Positions 1-5,741 of a stretch of 5,998 nt of DNA are shown here, in pieces (the stretch's first letter is position 1; each line of letters opens with the position of its first letter). Location: assembly GCA_020200675.1 (NCBI GenBank), contig JAIVIG010000398.1:1-5998 (forward strand), read 5' to 3'. The notes under the pieces are model-generated. The model saw only the letters and a list, made by a program, of their open reading frames with translations. It did not search any database and was not told where the DNA came from. Both the position numbers and the translations under genes were made by a program. The DNA comes from Actinomycetota bacterium (GTDB taxonomy: Bacteria; Actinomycetota; Rubrobacteria; Rubrobacterales; Rubrobacteraceae).

Positions 1-717
1 CACCAACCCGCCGCCACCTCTCTGGTGGATCCCCACGTCCACTACTACAGCTCCCTCCTTCACGTACTCGGCGCCGACCATCTCCCGTCGGCCCAGGGCG
101 ACGACGAGAACGTCTCCGCGGGCGGCTACCCCGGCCAGGTTCCCCGTGCGCGAGTGGCAGACGGTGACGGTGGCGTTCTCCCGCAAGAGGAGCTGTGCCA
201 TTGGCTTGCCGACCAGGTTCGATCGGCCGAGTATCACTGTCTCCCGGCCTTCCAGCGGAATCTCACCGCGCCGCAAGAGTTGGACGATCCCGTGCGGGGT
301 ACACGGCAGAAGGGATGTCAATCCCATCGAGAGCCGTCCGGCGCTCTCGGGATTCAGTCCGTCGACGTCCTTGCCGGGGTCTATGCGGGAGAGCAGGGGC
401 CGCGGGTCCAGGTGCTCCGGCAGCGGGAGCTGGATGAAAAACCCGGAGACCTCGGGGTCCTCATTGAGCCGCTCGACGGTCGTAGCCAATTCTTCTTGGG
501 CAGCGTCGTCGGGAAACCGATGGGCCTGGGATTCTATCCCAACCTCCGCGCAGTCGGTTTGCTTGTTGCGCACGTAGGTGACGGAAGCCGGGTCTTCACC
601 GACCAGGACCACGTCAAGTCGCACGGAGTGACCCCGCGTCTTGAGAGCCTTTACACCCTCAGCGACCTCCGCCCGCACCTCCGCGGCGGTGGCTTTGCCG
701 TCAAGAATCCGCGCCAT
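1..717 (-). CDS. folD: FolD, bifunctional methylenetetrahydrofolate dehydrogenase/cyclohydrolase (partial, C-terminus cut by window edge)
   Basis: Cytosolic enzyme of one-carbon metabolism: NAD(P)-dependent oxidation of 5,10-methylene-THF to methenyl-THF, then hydrolysis to 10-formyl-THF. The first 239 codons are present and open. Seen in order: the YVRNK motif (Tyr48, Lys52; the lysine is the family's catalytic residue), FFIQLPLPEH around 93-102, the DPGKDVDGLNP signature around 113-123 with its conserved aspartate, PCTPHGI at 139-144, and the dinucleotide-binding GRSNLVGKP at 164-172. The family is usually about 280-300 residues, so roughly 45-60 C-terminal residues lie beyond the left edge. 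The ATG at 717 is preceded by GGAGGA at 721-726, a slightly short spacing. The gene starts 31 bases after the carbinolamine dehydratase stop, which suggests one transcript with a pterin/folate theme. No sign of decay in the visible part. Confidence 0.96.
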   Translation of the reverse strand, partial: MARILDGKATAAEVRAEVAEGVKALKTRGHSVRLDVVLVGEDPASVTYVRNKQTDCAEVGIESQAHRFPDDAAQEELATTVERLNEDPEVSGFFIQLPLPEHLDPRPLLSRIDPGKDVDGLNPESAGRLSMGLTSLLPCTPHGIVQLLRRGEIPLEGRETVILGRSNLVGKPMAQLLLRENATVTVCHSRTGNLAGVAARGDVLVVALGRREMVGAEYVKEGAVVVDVGIHQRGGGGLV

Positions 718-748
718 TCTTCCTCCACGATAAGGGGGGAGCCTCTGC

Positions 749-1090
749 TCAGCGCTGGTAGAGTTCGTCTGTTCTCGCTGCCATGATGAAGTCGTTCTGG
801 TGCAGCCCCCCGATCTTGTGTGTCCACCACGTGACCGTGACCCCGCCCCACTCGGTCAGCAACGTGGGGTGGTGTCCTTCCTCTTCCGCCTGCTCGCCCA
901 CCTTCTCAGTGAAGGCCAGCGCCTGGGCGAAGTTGTCGAAACCGAACGCGCGCTCCAGGCGTTTGACACCCTCACGCTCCACGACCTGCCACTCGGGGAC
1001 TTGTGGTCGGAGCTCGTCGATCTCGGCGTCGGTCAGCGTGGGCTCGTCACCCCGGCAGGCGGTGCACTTCATCTCCGCTAGCTCACTCAC
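749..1090 (-). CDS. Pterin-4a-carbinolamine dehydratase (4a-hydroxytetrahydrobiopterin dehydratase)
   Basis: Dehydrates the 4a-hydroxy-pterin left by pterin-dependent hydroxylases so the cofactor can be recycled; in many bacteria without such hydroxylases the homologue has other pterin- or molybdopterin-linked roles. The start is GTG at 1088-1090, with AGAGGAGAG at 1096-1104 and about 7 bases of spacing, giving 113 residues, the usual family length. Seen: C9-x-x-C12 near the N-terminus, as in several bacterial members; then the family signature E-G-H73-H74-P75 with W81, H91 in the THK triplet, and D100 in the HQND stretch, followed by FIMAARTDEL. The helix FDNFAQALAFTEKVGEQAEE (51-70) precedes the active-site histidines. 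It is in frame with the Hsp20 gene upstream but has its own start and ribosome-binding site, so I annotate it as its own gene. folD follows after 31 bases. No phenylalanine hydroxylase is seen in the window. Confidence 0.92.
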   Translation of the reverse strand: MSELAEMKCTACRGDEPTLTDAEIDELRPQVPEWQVVEREGVKRLERAFGFDNFAQALAFTEKVGEQAEEEGHHPTLLTEWGGVTVTWWTHKIGGLHQNDFIMAARTDELYQR

Positions 1091-1714
1091 GTTTTCTCTC
1101 CTCTGCTCTCCCCGTCTATCGGCTAGAGTAGGCGAGGAAGTCGGGTTCCTCCTCCTTACGAGTCGATCCTGAGGCGGGTCTGATCCAAACCGTACCACAT
1201 CGCTGCTGCGGCGCTTGCTAAGCTTGCAAGCTAAGACGCCTGACGCGAACAGCTCGCTATCGAAGCCGTATGACTGGATGCGCTGGGCTTCCGGGAGATC
1301 TGCTCCACCTTCTATGGTGATCTCCAGCAACCCATCCTCGAAGGAGGCGCTTACCTTGCTCCCATCTACGCCTTCGGGCAGAGCGATGCTGCGCCTGAAG
1401 TGGCCAAAGGAGCGCTCTCGAGTGTAATAGGCTAGTTTTTCCTCGTTAAGCCCGCTGGTGCGCTCCCCGGATATGGCCAACACGTCGTTGGAGAGCGTGA
1501 TGTCTACGTCGTCCCGTTGCACGCCGGCGAGCTCGCACCGGATCACCAGATCGTCACCCCTGGCGAATATGTCGGTGGTCGGTATCCAGGCGGTGGCGTG
1601 GGTCCTCCGCTGATCTTCGTGCCCTTGCCCCCCGGACTCGATGTACTCCCGCATCCGGCTCATCTCGCTCATATGGTCCATAAGCCCCCGGAACGGATTG
1701 CGCCTCCTGCCCAT
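749..1714 (-). CDS. Hsp20/alpha-crystallin small heat-shock protein, reading frame continuing without a stop into carbinolamine dehydratase
   Basis: ATP-independent holdase chaperone that binds unfolding proteins in the cytosol. The frame is 321 codons. Residues 1-40 are a Met/Arg-rich N-terminal arm. About 43-134 are the alpha-crystallin domain: AWIPTTDIF at the start, ELAGV at 61-65, ISGER at 81-85, FRRSIALPEGV at 106-116, and ASFEDGLLEITI at 123-134, which fits the family's A-x-x-x-[N/D]-G-[V/L]-L signature. At 145-148 the chain reads R-I-Q-S where most relatives have an I-x-I/V motif and then end. Here the frame instead runs through about 55 low-complexity, Arg/Ser-rich codons into a complete second enzyme (listed separately at 749-1090). 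Inserting one base near 1273-1276 would give I-Q-V and a TAG at 1257-1259, so the original gene was probably 1257-1714. The ATG at 1714 has a strong AAAGGAGG at 1719-1726. No HspR (HAIR) or CIRCE operator is visible upstream. A true fusion protein is possible but less likely. Confidence 0.85.
   Translation of the reverse strand: MGRRRNPFRGLMDHMSEMSRMREYIESGGQGHEDQRRTHATAWIPTTDIFARGDDLVIRCELAGVQRDDVDITLSNDVLAISGERTSGLNEEKLAYYTRERSFGHFRRSIALPEGVDGSKVSASFEDGLLEITIEGGADLPEAQRIQSYGFDSELFASGVLACKLSKRRSSDVVRFGSDPPQDRLVRRRNPTSSPTLADRRGEQRRENVSELAEMKCTACRGDEPTLTDAEIDELRPQVPEWQVVEREGVKRLERAFGFDNFAQALAFTEKVGEQAEEEGHHPTLLTEWGGVTVTWWTHKIGGLHQNDFIMAARTDELYQR
1091..1256. other. Probable former intergenic spacer between Hsp20 and carbinolamine dehydratase, containing palindromes
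   Basis: This stretch is formally open in the Hsp20 frame but looks non-coding. Its translation is Arg/Ser-rich and matches neither neighbouring domain. It holds a perfect 12-bp palindrome, AGCTTGCAAGCT, at 1221-1232; an alternative hairpin GCTTGC (1213-1218) with GCAAGC (1226-1231); and a hairpin GAGGAA (1134-1139) with TTCCTC (1146-1151). It ends in the ribosome-binding site of the dehydratase. No T-run follows the hairpins, so I do not call a terminator. Confidence 0.5.
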
Positions 1715-1760
1715 TCTCCCTCCTTTGTGCCTCGATGGGATCGATCTTACTCTGGCAGCG

Positions 1761-1997
1761 TCATTCGGCCTCGGTCTCCGAAGTTTCCAGATCCTCGGGT
1801 ATGGGAGGCCGCATCCAGCTTACCGAGTTCCAGGGAACGAAGACCGGCTGGCCCTCCACCTCGCCCGTTTTGTACGCGTAAGCGAGTCCCAACTCGCTCA
1901 CCTCCCTGAGGGTTACCAACTCCCAGTCCTCGGTGCCCGTTCTGCAAAGTATCACGTCCTGTCCGATCCAGGCCTGCGGTACCCGCTCCTCTTTCAT
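1761..1997 (-). CDS. Small unknown protein, 78 residues, beta-rich, possibly an Sm-like/SH3-type barrel
   Basis: I do not recognise this protein. The ATG at 1995-1997 is chosen because GGAGG lies at 2006-2010 with 8 bases of spacing; a longer in-frame start at 2066 would read through the hairpin at 2025-2052 and lacks support. The chain starts MKEERVPQAWIG and alternates short hydrophobic stretches that could be beta strands: DVILCR (14-19), WELVTLREV (25-33), LGLAYAY (36-42), PVFVPWNSVSWM (51-62). It ends with an acidic, Glu/Thr-rich tail of about 14 residues. There is no signal peptide or membrane helix, so it should be cytosolic. The pattern of an AWIG opening, a central turn and a closing FVPW-type strand resembles a small beta-barrel nucleic-acid-binding fold, but that is inference from shape only. 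It ends 46 bases before the Hsp20 start, so the two are likely co-transcribed. Confidence 0.7.
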   Translation of the reverse strand: MKEERVPQAWIGQDVILCRTGTEDWELVTLREVSELGLAYAYKTGEVEGQPVFVPWNSVSWMRPPIPEDLETSETEAE

Positions 1998-2024
1998 GCC
2001 GAATACCTCCGTAGTTAAGTAAGG

Positions 2025-2052
2025 CGGGCGGGTGGCTTCGGCCGCCCGCCCG
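2025..2052. terminator. Strong GC-rich hairpin with TTCG loop, likely terminator between the transporter and the unknown gene
   Basis: Arms 2025-2036 and 2041-2052 pair over 12 base pairs, including one G-U pair, around a C(TTCG)G tetraloop as read on the plus strand. A TTTT run at 2057-2060 follows on the plus strand. On the minus strand, the direction of the genes, the hairpin is followed only by a weakly T-containing stretch (CTTACTTAACTAC). It lies about 80 bases past the transporter stop and 15 bases before the ribosome-binding site of the 78-residue gene. It probably ends or attenuates the transporter transcript; a role as leader structure for the next gene is an alternative. Confidence 0.6.
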
Positions 2053-2130
2053 AATGTTTTCAACACGCTTCAGATCTACATAGAGCTCGTTAGCCGCGCT
2101 ACTGCCCGCGTTCTTGGGGATTCTCCGCGC

Positions 2131-3537
2131 TCATCTGCTGCGGAGCGGGAGCTCCGCTGGGCTGGGACATCGCCCTGCCCGGCTCCGGCGCCGCACGTCC
2201 AGGTACCACGCCCTGCTGGGATTGATGTTGCCCTTCGAGGACAGCATGCCCATCACCACCGATGCCGCGTCGGCCCCGCTGATGAAGAAGAGCGCGACCA
2301 GCACGATCGCTATCACCGACATCAGGCCGGCCAGCGGGAACTGGCCCAGGGTAGCGAACAACGCGTTCTCCAGGCCCTCGTTCACGGCCTCGGAGATGAC
2401 GCCCGCTCCGGTGAGCTCCAGGTTGAGGGCGGTTCCGCCGAGGATGGCGAACCAGACGAAGCTGACCACGCTCGGGATCAGGATCACCCCGACGACGAAC
2501 TCCCTTATGGTGCGGCCTCTGGAGATGCGGGCTATGAAGGTCCCCACGAACGGCGCCCAGGAGATCCACCACGCCCAGTAGAAGATAGTCCAGCTCGCCA
2601 GCCACGCGTCGTCGCTGAAGGCGGCGGTCCTGAAGCTCATCGGGATGAGGCTGGCGAAATACCCGCCCAGCGCCTCGGTGAAAGTGTTGAGGATAAACAC
2701 CGTGGGCCCGACGACGAACAAAAACAAGAGCAGGAGCACGGCCAGAACCATGTTGGTGTTGGAGAGCCACTGGATCCCGCGGTGCACACCCGAGATCGCA
2801 GAGACCACGAAAGCCACCGTCAAGACCGCGATGACTATGATCGCCACCGTGACCGAGTTCGGGACATCCCACAGATAATTGAGCCCGCCGTTGATCTGCA
2901 AGGCGCCCAAGCCCAGAGAGGTGGCCGACCCGAACAGGGTGGCGAAGATCGCCAGGATGTCTATGGTCCTGCCTATGGGCCCGTTGACCCTCTCACCCAG
3001 AAGCGGGTAGAACGCCGAGCTGATCAGATTGGGCATGCCCTTGCGGAAGGTGAAGTAGGCGAGGGCAAGACCCACCACGGCATACATCGCCCACGGGTGG
3101 AACGCCCAGTGGAAGTAGGAGGTCTCCATGGCCAGCAGGGCCGCGTCCTGCGTGTTGGCCTTCGCCAGCCCGTGCGGAGGGGCGCCCAGATGGTAGATGG
3201 GCTCCGCAACCCCGAAGAACATCAGCCCTATGCCCATTCCCGCGCTGAACATCATGGCGATCCACGAAACCGTGCGGAACTCTGGCCGCTCGTCCTCCCC
3301 GCCCAGACGGATCTTGCCGTAGCGGCTGAGGGCCAGATAGACCGAGAAAGCCAGAAAGCCGAAAGACGACAGAATGAACACCCAGCCGAAGTTGGCGATC
3401 ACGAAGCCCAGAACCGCCCCGGTGACGGTGGAGAGATTGTCCGTGGCGAGCACTCCCCACGCAACGAACGCCACCGAGATGACGACCGAGATCCAGAACA
3501 CCAGGGGGTCTATACCTAGATTTGCCGGTCTTTGCAC
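2131..3537 (-). CDS. BCCT-family (betaine/choline/carnitine) transporter, apparently C-terminally truncated
   Basis: Secondary transporter for quaternary-ammonium compounds in the cytoplasmic membrane, probably for osmoprotection. I choose the GTG at 3535-3537 because AAGGAG lies at 3545-3550 with 7 bases of spacing; the upstream ATG at 3582 has no such site. Residue numbers below count from that ATG (subtract 15). About ten membrane helices are visible, the first at 24-45 and the last at 416-435. Seen: the glycine stretch AGMGIG at 114-119, typical of the Na+-coupled BetP type; the aromatic box W159, W164, Y167; the BCCT signature WTIFYWAWWISW at 331-342 with W339 and W342; and the following FIARISRGRTIREF. 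After GNINPSRAW (451-459) the chain turns into a short Arg/Ser-rich tail and stops. The family normally has two more helices (TM11-12) here. Substrate cannot be assigned. A promoter candidate lies at 3610-3638. It may be a pseudogene. Confidence 0.9.
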   Translation of the reverse strand: MQRPANLGIDPLVFWISVVISVAFVAWGVLATDNLSTVTGAVLGFVIANFGWVFILSSFGFLAFSVYLALSRYGKIRLGGEDERPEFRTVSWIAMMFSAGMGIGLMFFGVAEPIYHLGAPPHGLAKANTQDAALLAMETSYFHWAFHPWAMYAVVGLALAYFTFRKGMPNLISSAFYPLLGERVNGPIGRTIDILAIFATLFGSATSLGLGALQINGGLNYLWDVPNSVTVAIIVIAVLTVAFVVSAISGVHRGIQWLSNTNMVLAVLLLLFLFVVGPTVFILNTFTEALGGYFASLIPMSFRTAAFSDDAWLASWTIFYWAWWISWAPFVGTFIARISRGRTIREFVVGVILIPSVVSFVWFAILGGTALNLELTGAGVISEAVNEGLENALFATLGQFPLAGLMSVIAIVLVALFFISGADAASVVMGMLSSKGNINPSRAWYLDVRRRSRAGRCPSPAELPLRSR

Positions 3538-3826
3538 TATAAGTCTCCTTCCCCTGCTCCCTTTCCAGTTCCTGGATCCCATTTTATTTCGTTTCGGGGC
3601 AGTGTGGGCACTGTACCGAATAGTGCAACGCGTTTCAAGTTTACTCGTTTTCGGCTTGGAGCTTCCGCCAATAGGTCATGGTCGGTGGCTGGGCCGACCC
3701 TCCCAACGGTAGTGGGTCCAGGCTCGTCGTATTAGCCGCATTACGATGATGATCACCTCGGAGAAGGCGATCCAGAGATCAATGACTGGCCCTCAGCGTT
3801 CGGTGCACCAGAGCAGTTCTCGGGAA
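3538..3826. other. 289-base intergenic region between the QueA-like gene and the transporter
   Basis: Besides the promoter at 3610-3638, this gap holds a hairpin GGTCGG (3680-3685) with CCGACC (3694-3699) and an 8-base loop, without a T-run. On the minus strand there is a 38-codon stop-to-stop open stretch (3676-3792) whose translation starts GPVIDLWIAFSEVIIIVMRL and continues with basic and aromatic residues. It has no convincing start (only an internal GTG at 3754-3756 with no clear ribosome-binding site), so it may be a remnant of a lost gene rather than a gene. No tRNA was seen. Confidence 0.5.
3610..3638 (-). promoter_or_regulatory. Sigma70-like promoter for the BCCT transporter, with an inverted repeat over the -10
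   Basis: Read on the minus strand: TTGAAA (3633-3638, 5 of 6 matches to the -35 consensus), a 17-base spacer, then TACAGT (3610-3615, 4 of 6 matches to the -10). This would start transcription near 3603, leaving a leader of about 65 bases before the GTG. An inverted repeat, GCACT (3608-3612) and AGTGC (3622-3626) with a 9-base spacer, overlaps the -10 and could be an operator. The position and the exact 17-base spacing are the main support. Confidence 0.55.
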
Positions 3827-4945
3827 CTATGCCGCAGCCTCTTGATCGGCCAGGATCAGGTGCAGGTCGCCGAACTCGTGCCAGAGGTAGCCCTCCCGCA
3901 GAGCCTCGCCGTACGTGACCCGGAGATGCTCGCGTCCGGCGAGCGCTTCGAGCATGGCCAGGTGGCTCGAGCGTGGCTCGTGCAGGCCGGTGAGCATCGC
4001 GCTCACGGACCGGATGCCGCGCCCGGGCGTGACGACCAGCCGGGTCCAGCCCTCGCCGGGGTGCGTGATGCCTTCCTCGTCCGTCACGCTTTCGAGCGCC
4101 CGCACGGCCGTCGTCCCGACCGCGATGACGCGCCGGCCCCCCGCGCGCGCCGCGTTCACCAGGCGGGCGGTGTCGGGCGGGAGGCGGTAGAACTCCTCGT
4201 AGGGTGGTTCGTCGTCCTCGAGGCTTGCGACGCCGGTGTGCAGGATCAGGGGCGCGAACTGCACGCCGCGGGAGATGAGGCGCGTGATGAGCTCAGGCGT
4301 GAACGCCCGCCCGGCCGAGGGCATCTCCGCGCTCCCCGTCTCCGTGGCATAGACTGTCTGATAATAGCTTACCGGCCAGCTTTCCCTGACGTAACCGTAG
4401 CGGATCGGGAACCCGTGCCGGTCGAGGTACTCGTCCAGCGGATAGGGCAACTCCAGAGTCGAGATCCACAACCGCGAACCCCCGCTTCGGGCAGTATCGC
4501 CGGGGTAAGGGGTGTGGAGCGTCGCCGTGGCCCCTTCCGGCAGGCGCAGCGTCTCGCCGGGGGTGGCGAGGCGGAAAGGTTCCGTGGTACTGCCGGTGGG
4601 CCGGCGCAGCTCAACGATCCAGATTCCTGCCGGCAGGTGGGTGGAGAGGTGTAGCTCCAGCTTCGTGCCGTCCTCGCGCTCCGCCTCGAGCGCGGCGTTC
4701 ATCGTGCCGCTGGTGTTGATCACCAGCACGTCCCCGGCATCGAGGAAGTCTTCGAGATCCCGGAACCTGGAGTGGACCACGCGGTCATGGCTCCCGTAAG
4801 AGACCATCAGACGCACCTCGTCGCGCTCCAGACCCCGGGCCTCCGGCGGCTCGCCGGCCTCCAGCTCCGGCGGCAGCTCGAAGTCGAGCGAGGAGAGCTT
4901 TTGTAGTTCGTTACGTTGTTCGGTGAAAAGATGTTCTACGTTCAA
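3827..4945 (-). CDS. QueA-like protein (S-adenosylmethionine:tRNA ribosyltransferase-isomerase family), divergent
   Basis: Canonical QueA transfers and isomerises the ribosyl part of SAM onto 7-aminomethyl-7-deazaguanine in tRNA, giving epoxyqueuosine. This 372-residue protein keeps the family plan: FELPPELEAGEPPEARG at 22-38, FRDLEDFLDAGDVLVINTS at 61-79, YQTVYA at 195-200, AGRAFTPELI at 211-220, VIAVGTTAVRALES at 273-286, GWTRLVVTPGRG at 299-310, LTGLHEPRSS at 318-327 and EGYLWHEFGDLHLIL at 351-365. It departs from classic QueA at key places: AGRAFTP replaces AGLHFTP, and the EHxMHxE segment is replaced by LEDDEPPYEEFYR (242-254). I recall similar divergent QueA-like proteins in actinobacteria, so the function may differ. 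The start is TTG at 4943-4945, the only standard start near the N-terminus; GAAGGA at the end of the upstream SDR serves as ribosome-binding site. The 4-base gap to the SDR stop suggests translational coupling. Confidence 0.88.
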   Translation of the reverse strand: MNVEHLFTEQRNELQKLSSLDFELPPELEAGEPPEARGLERDEVRLMVSYGSHDRVVHSRFRDLEDFLDAGDVLVINTSGTMNAALEAEREDGTKLELHLSTHLPAGIWIVELRRPTGSTTEPFRLATPGETLRLPEGATATLHTPYPGDTARSGGSRLWISTLELPYPLDEYLDRHGFPIRYGYVRESWPVSYYQTVYATETGSAEMPSAGRAFTPELITRLISRGVQFAPLILHTGVASLEDDEPPYEEFYRLPPDTARLVNAARAGGRRVIAVGTTAVRALESVTDEEGITHPGEGWTRLVVTPGRGIRSVSAMLTGLHEPRSSHLAMLEALAGREHLRVTYGEALREGYLWHEFGDLHLILADQEAAA

Positions 4946-4949
4946 CAGT

Positions 4950-5660
4950 TCATCCTTCGTTGGCGTGGATCAGGGCTCGGGCTTCGTAGCGCCCGCTGGA
5001 CAGGTCGCCGGTCAGCAGCTCGATCAGCCCCGGCACGCTCTCCTCCGGCAACGGACGGTCGCTTATGTCCTCGTCGGGAAATGCTTCCTGCTGCATCCGC
5101 GTCCGCATGTCGCCGGGGTCGGTCCAGTAAACGCGCAGATCCGGATTCTCTGCGGCGAGAATATTGGAGAGCTGCTCGAGGGCGGCCTTGCTCGAGCCGT
5201 AGCCGCCCCAGCCCTCATAGGGCTCCACGGCGGCATCGCTGGTCACGTTGAGTATTCGGGCTCCGGGCTTGAGTTCTTGCCGGACCGCCTGGATCAGGGC
5301 GAGCGGCGCGATCGTGTTGGCGCGGTAAACCTCCTCCAGCACGTCGAGTGGGTAGTCGAGCAGCTCTGGCTGCGGACTGGGGCCGAGGACGCTCGCGTTG
5401 TTGACGAGGGCGTCCAGGCCGCCGGCATCCCGCGCTGCATCGGCGAGATCCCGGCGGTGTTCCTCGTTCCTCACGTCGCCGGGGGTGGCGACGACGCGGG
5501 TTTGCTCCGCCAGCTCTGCGCGGACGGCTTCGAGGTCTCTTTCGCCGCGGGCGTCGATGATCAGGGTCCACCCCTCTCCCGCGAGCCTCCGGGCGAGCGC
5601 GAGGCCGAGACCCCGCGAGGCGCCGGTGATCAATGCGGTCCTGGAAAGGTTCTCGGTCAT
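4950..5660 (-). CDS. Short-chain dehydrogenase/reductase (classical SDR)
   Basis: NAD(P)-dependent oxidoreductase with a Rossmann fold; cytosolic, substrate unknown. The 236 residues are close to the usual 250. Seen: the nucleotide-binding TGASRGLG at 12-19, D62 in the GDVRN segment, NNAS at 87-90, N115 in the helix after VYRAN, catalytic Ser141 in VTSDAAV, Tyr154 and Lys158 in GGYGSSKAAL, and DPGDMRTRM at 181-189 after the active site. All catalytic residues (Asn, Ser, Tyr, Lys) are present. The ATG at 5658-5660 has GGAGGAG at 5666-5672 with good spacing. The stop at 4950-4952 is four bases before the QueA-like start, so the two genes form an operon. The PGDMRT variant after the active site is one I associate with actinobacterial SDRs; I cannot assign a substrate. 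Confidence 0.93.
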   Translation of the reverse strand: MTENLSRTALITGASRGLGLALARRLAGEGWTLIIDARGERDLEAVRAELAEQTRVVATPGDVRNEEHRRDLADAARDAGGLDALVNNASVLGPSPQPELLDYPLDVLEEVYRANTIAPLALIQAVRQELKPGARILNVTSDAAVEPYEGWGGYGSSKAALEQLSNILAAENPDLRVYWTDPGDMRTRMQQEAFPDEDISDRPLPEESVPGLIELLTGDLSSGRYEARALIHANEG

Positions 5661-5698
5661 GATTGCTCCTCCGGTCGGTTCTCTTGAATAGAATGTAA

Positions 5699-5730
5699 CC
5701 TACGGGGAGGCGCACGTGATCGTCCGTAGG
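5699..5730. repeat. Inverted repeat CCTACGG-N18-CCGTAGG in the SDR upstream region
   Basis: Perfect 7-bp arms at 5699-5705 and 5724-5730 flank an 18-base spacer that contains the palindrome CACGTG at 5713-5718, almost exactly central. A second small repeat, CGTCC-GTA-GGACG, covers 5721-5733. The element lies 39-70 bases before the SDR start codon, where an operator or leader structure would be expected. I see no clear -35/-10 pair here; TACATT on the minus strand at 5692-5697 is a weak -10 candidate. Confidence 0.45.
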
Positions 5731-5741
5731 ACGGGATTTCG

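Noticed and set aside
25..786. Plus-strand open frame (about 253 codons) opposite folD
   Set aside because: Antisense of a well-conserved FolD; no domain recognised in the translation.
1715..1760. Heat-shock operator (HAIR or CIRCE) upstream of Hsp20
   Set aside because: Neither CTTGAGT-N7-ACTCAAG nor TTAGCACTC-N9-GAGTGCTAA, nor a close variant, is present in this short gap.
1998..2066. Longer start at 2066 for the 78-residue gene
   Set aside because: The extension would translate the strong hairpin at 2025-2052 and skips the clear GGAGG site at 2006-2010.
2032..3519. Long plus-strand open frame (about 495 codons) opposite the transporter
   Set aside because: Its product is uniformly hydrophilic and Arg/Asp/Gln/His-rich without any domain, as expected for the antisense of a hydrophobic membrane-protein gene in GC-rich DNA. 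The minus strand carries clear BCCT signatures.
3538..3582. ATG start at 3582 for the transporter
   Set aside because: No ribosome-binding site before it, while the GTG at 3535-3537 has AAGGAG at ideal spacing; the extra 15 residues are basic and low-complexity.
3815..3828. AGTTC-TCGG-GAACT hairpin at the QueA-like stop as a terminator
   Set aside because: Only five base pairs, overlaps the stop codon and has no T-run; too weak to call.
3746..4654. Plus-strand open frame (about 302 codons) opposite the QueA-like gene
   Set aside because: Antisense of a gene with recognisable family motifs; low-complexity Arg/Ala/Gly-rich translation and no supported start.
4923..5687. Plus-strand open frame (about 254 codons) opposite the SDR
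   Set aside because: The minus strand has all SDR catalytic residues, and this frame also spans the SDR/QueA-like junction, so it is a shadow.
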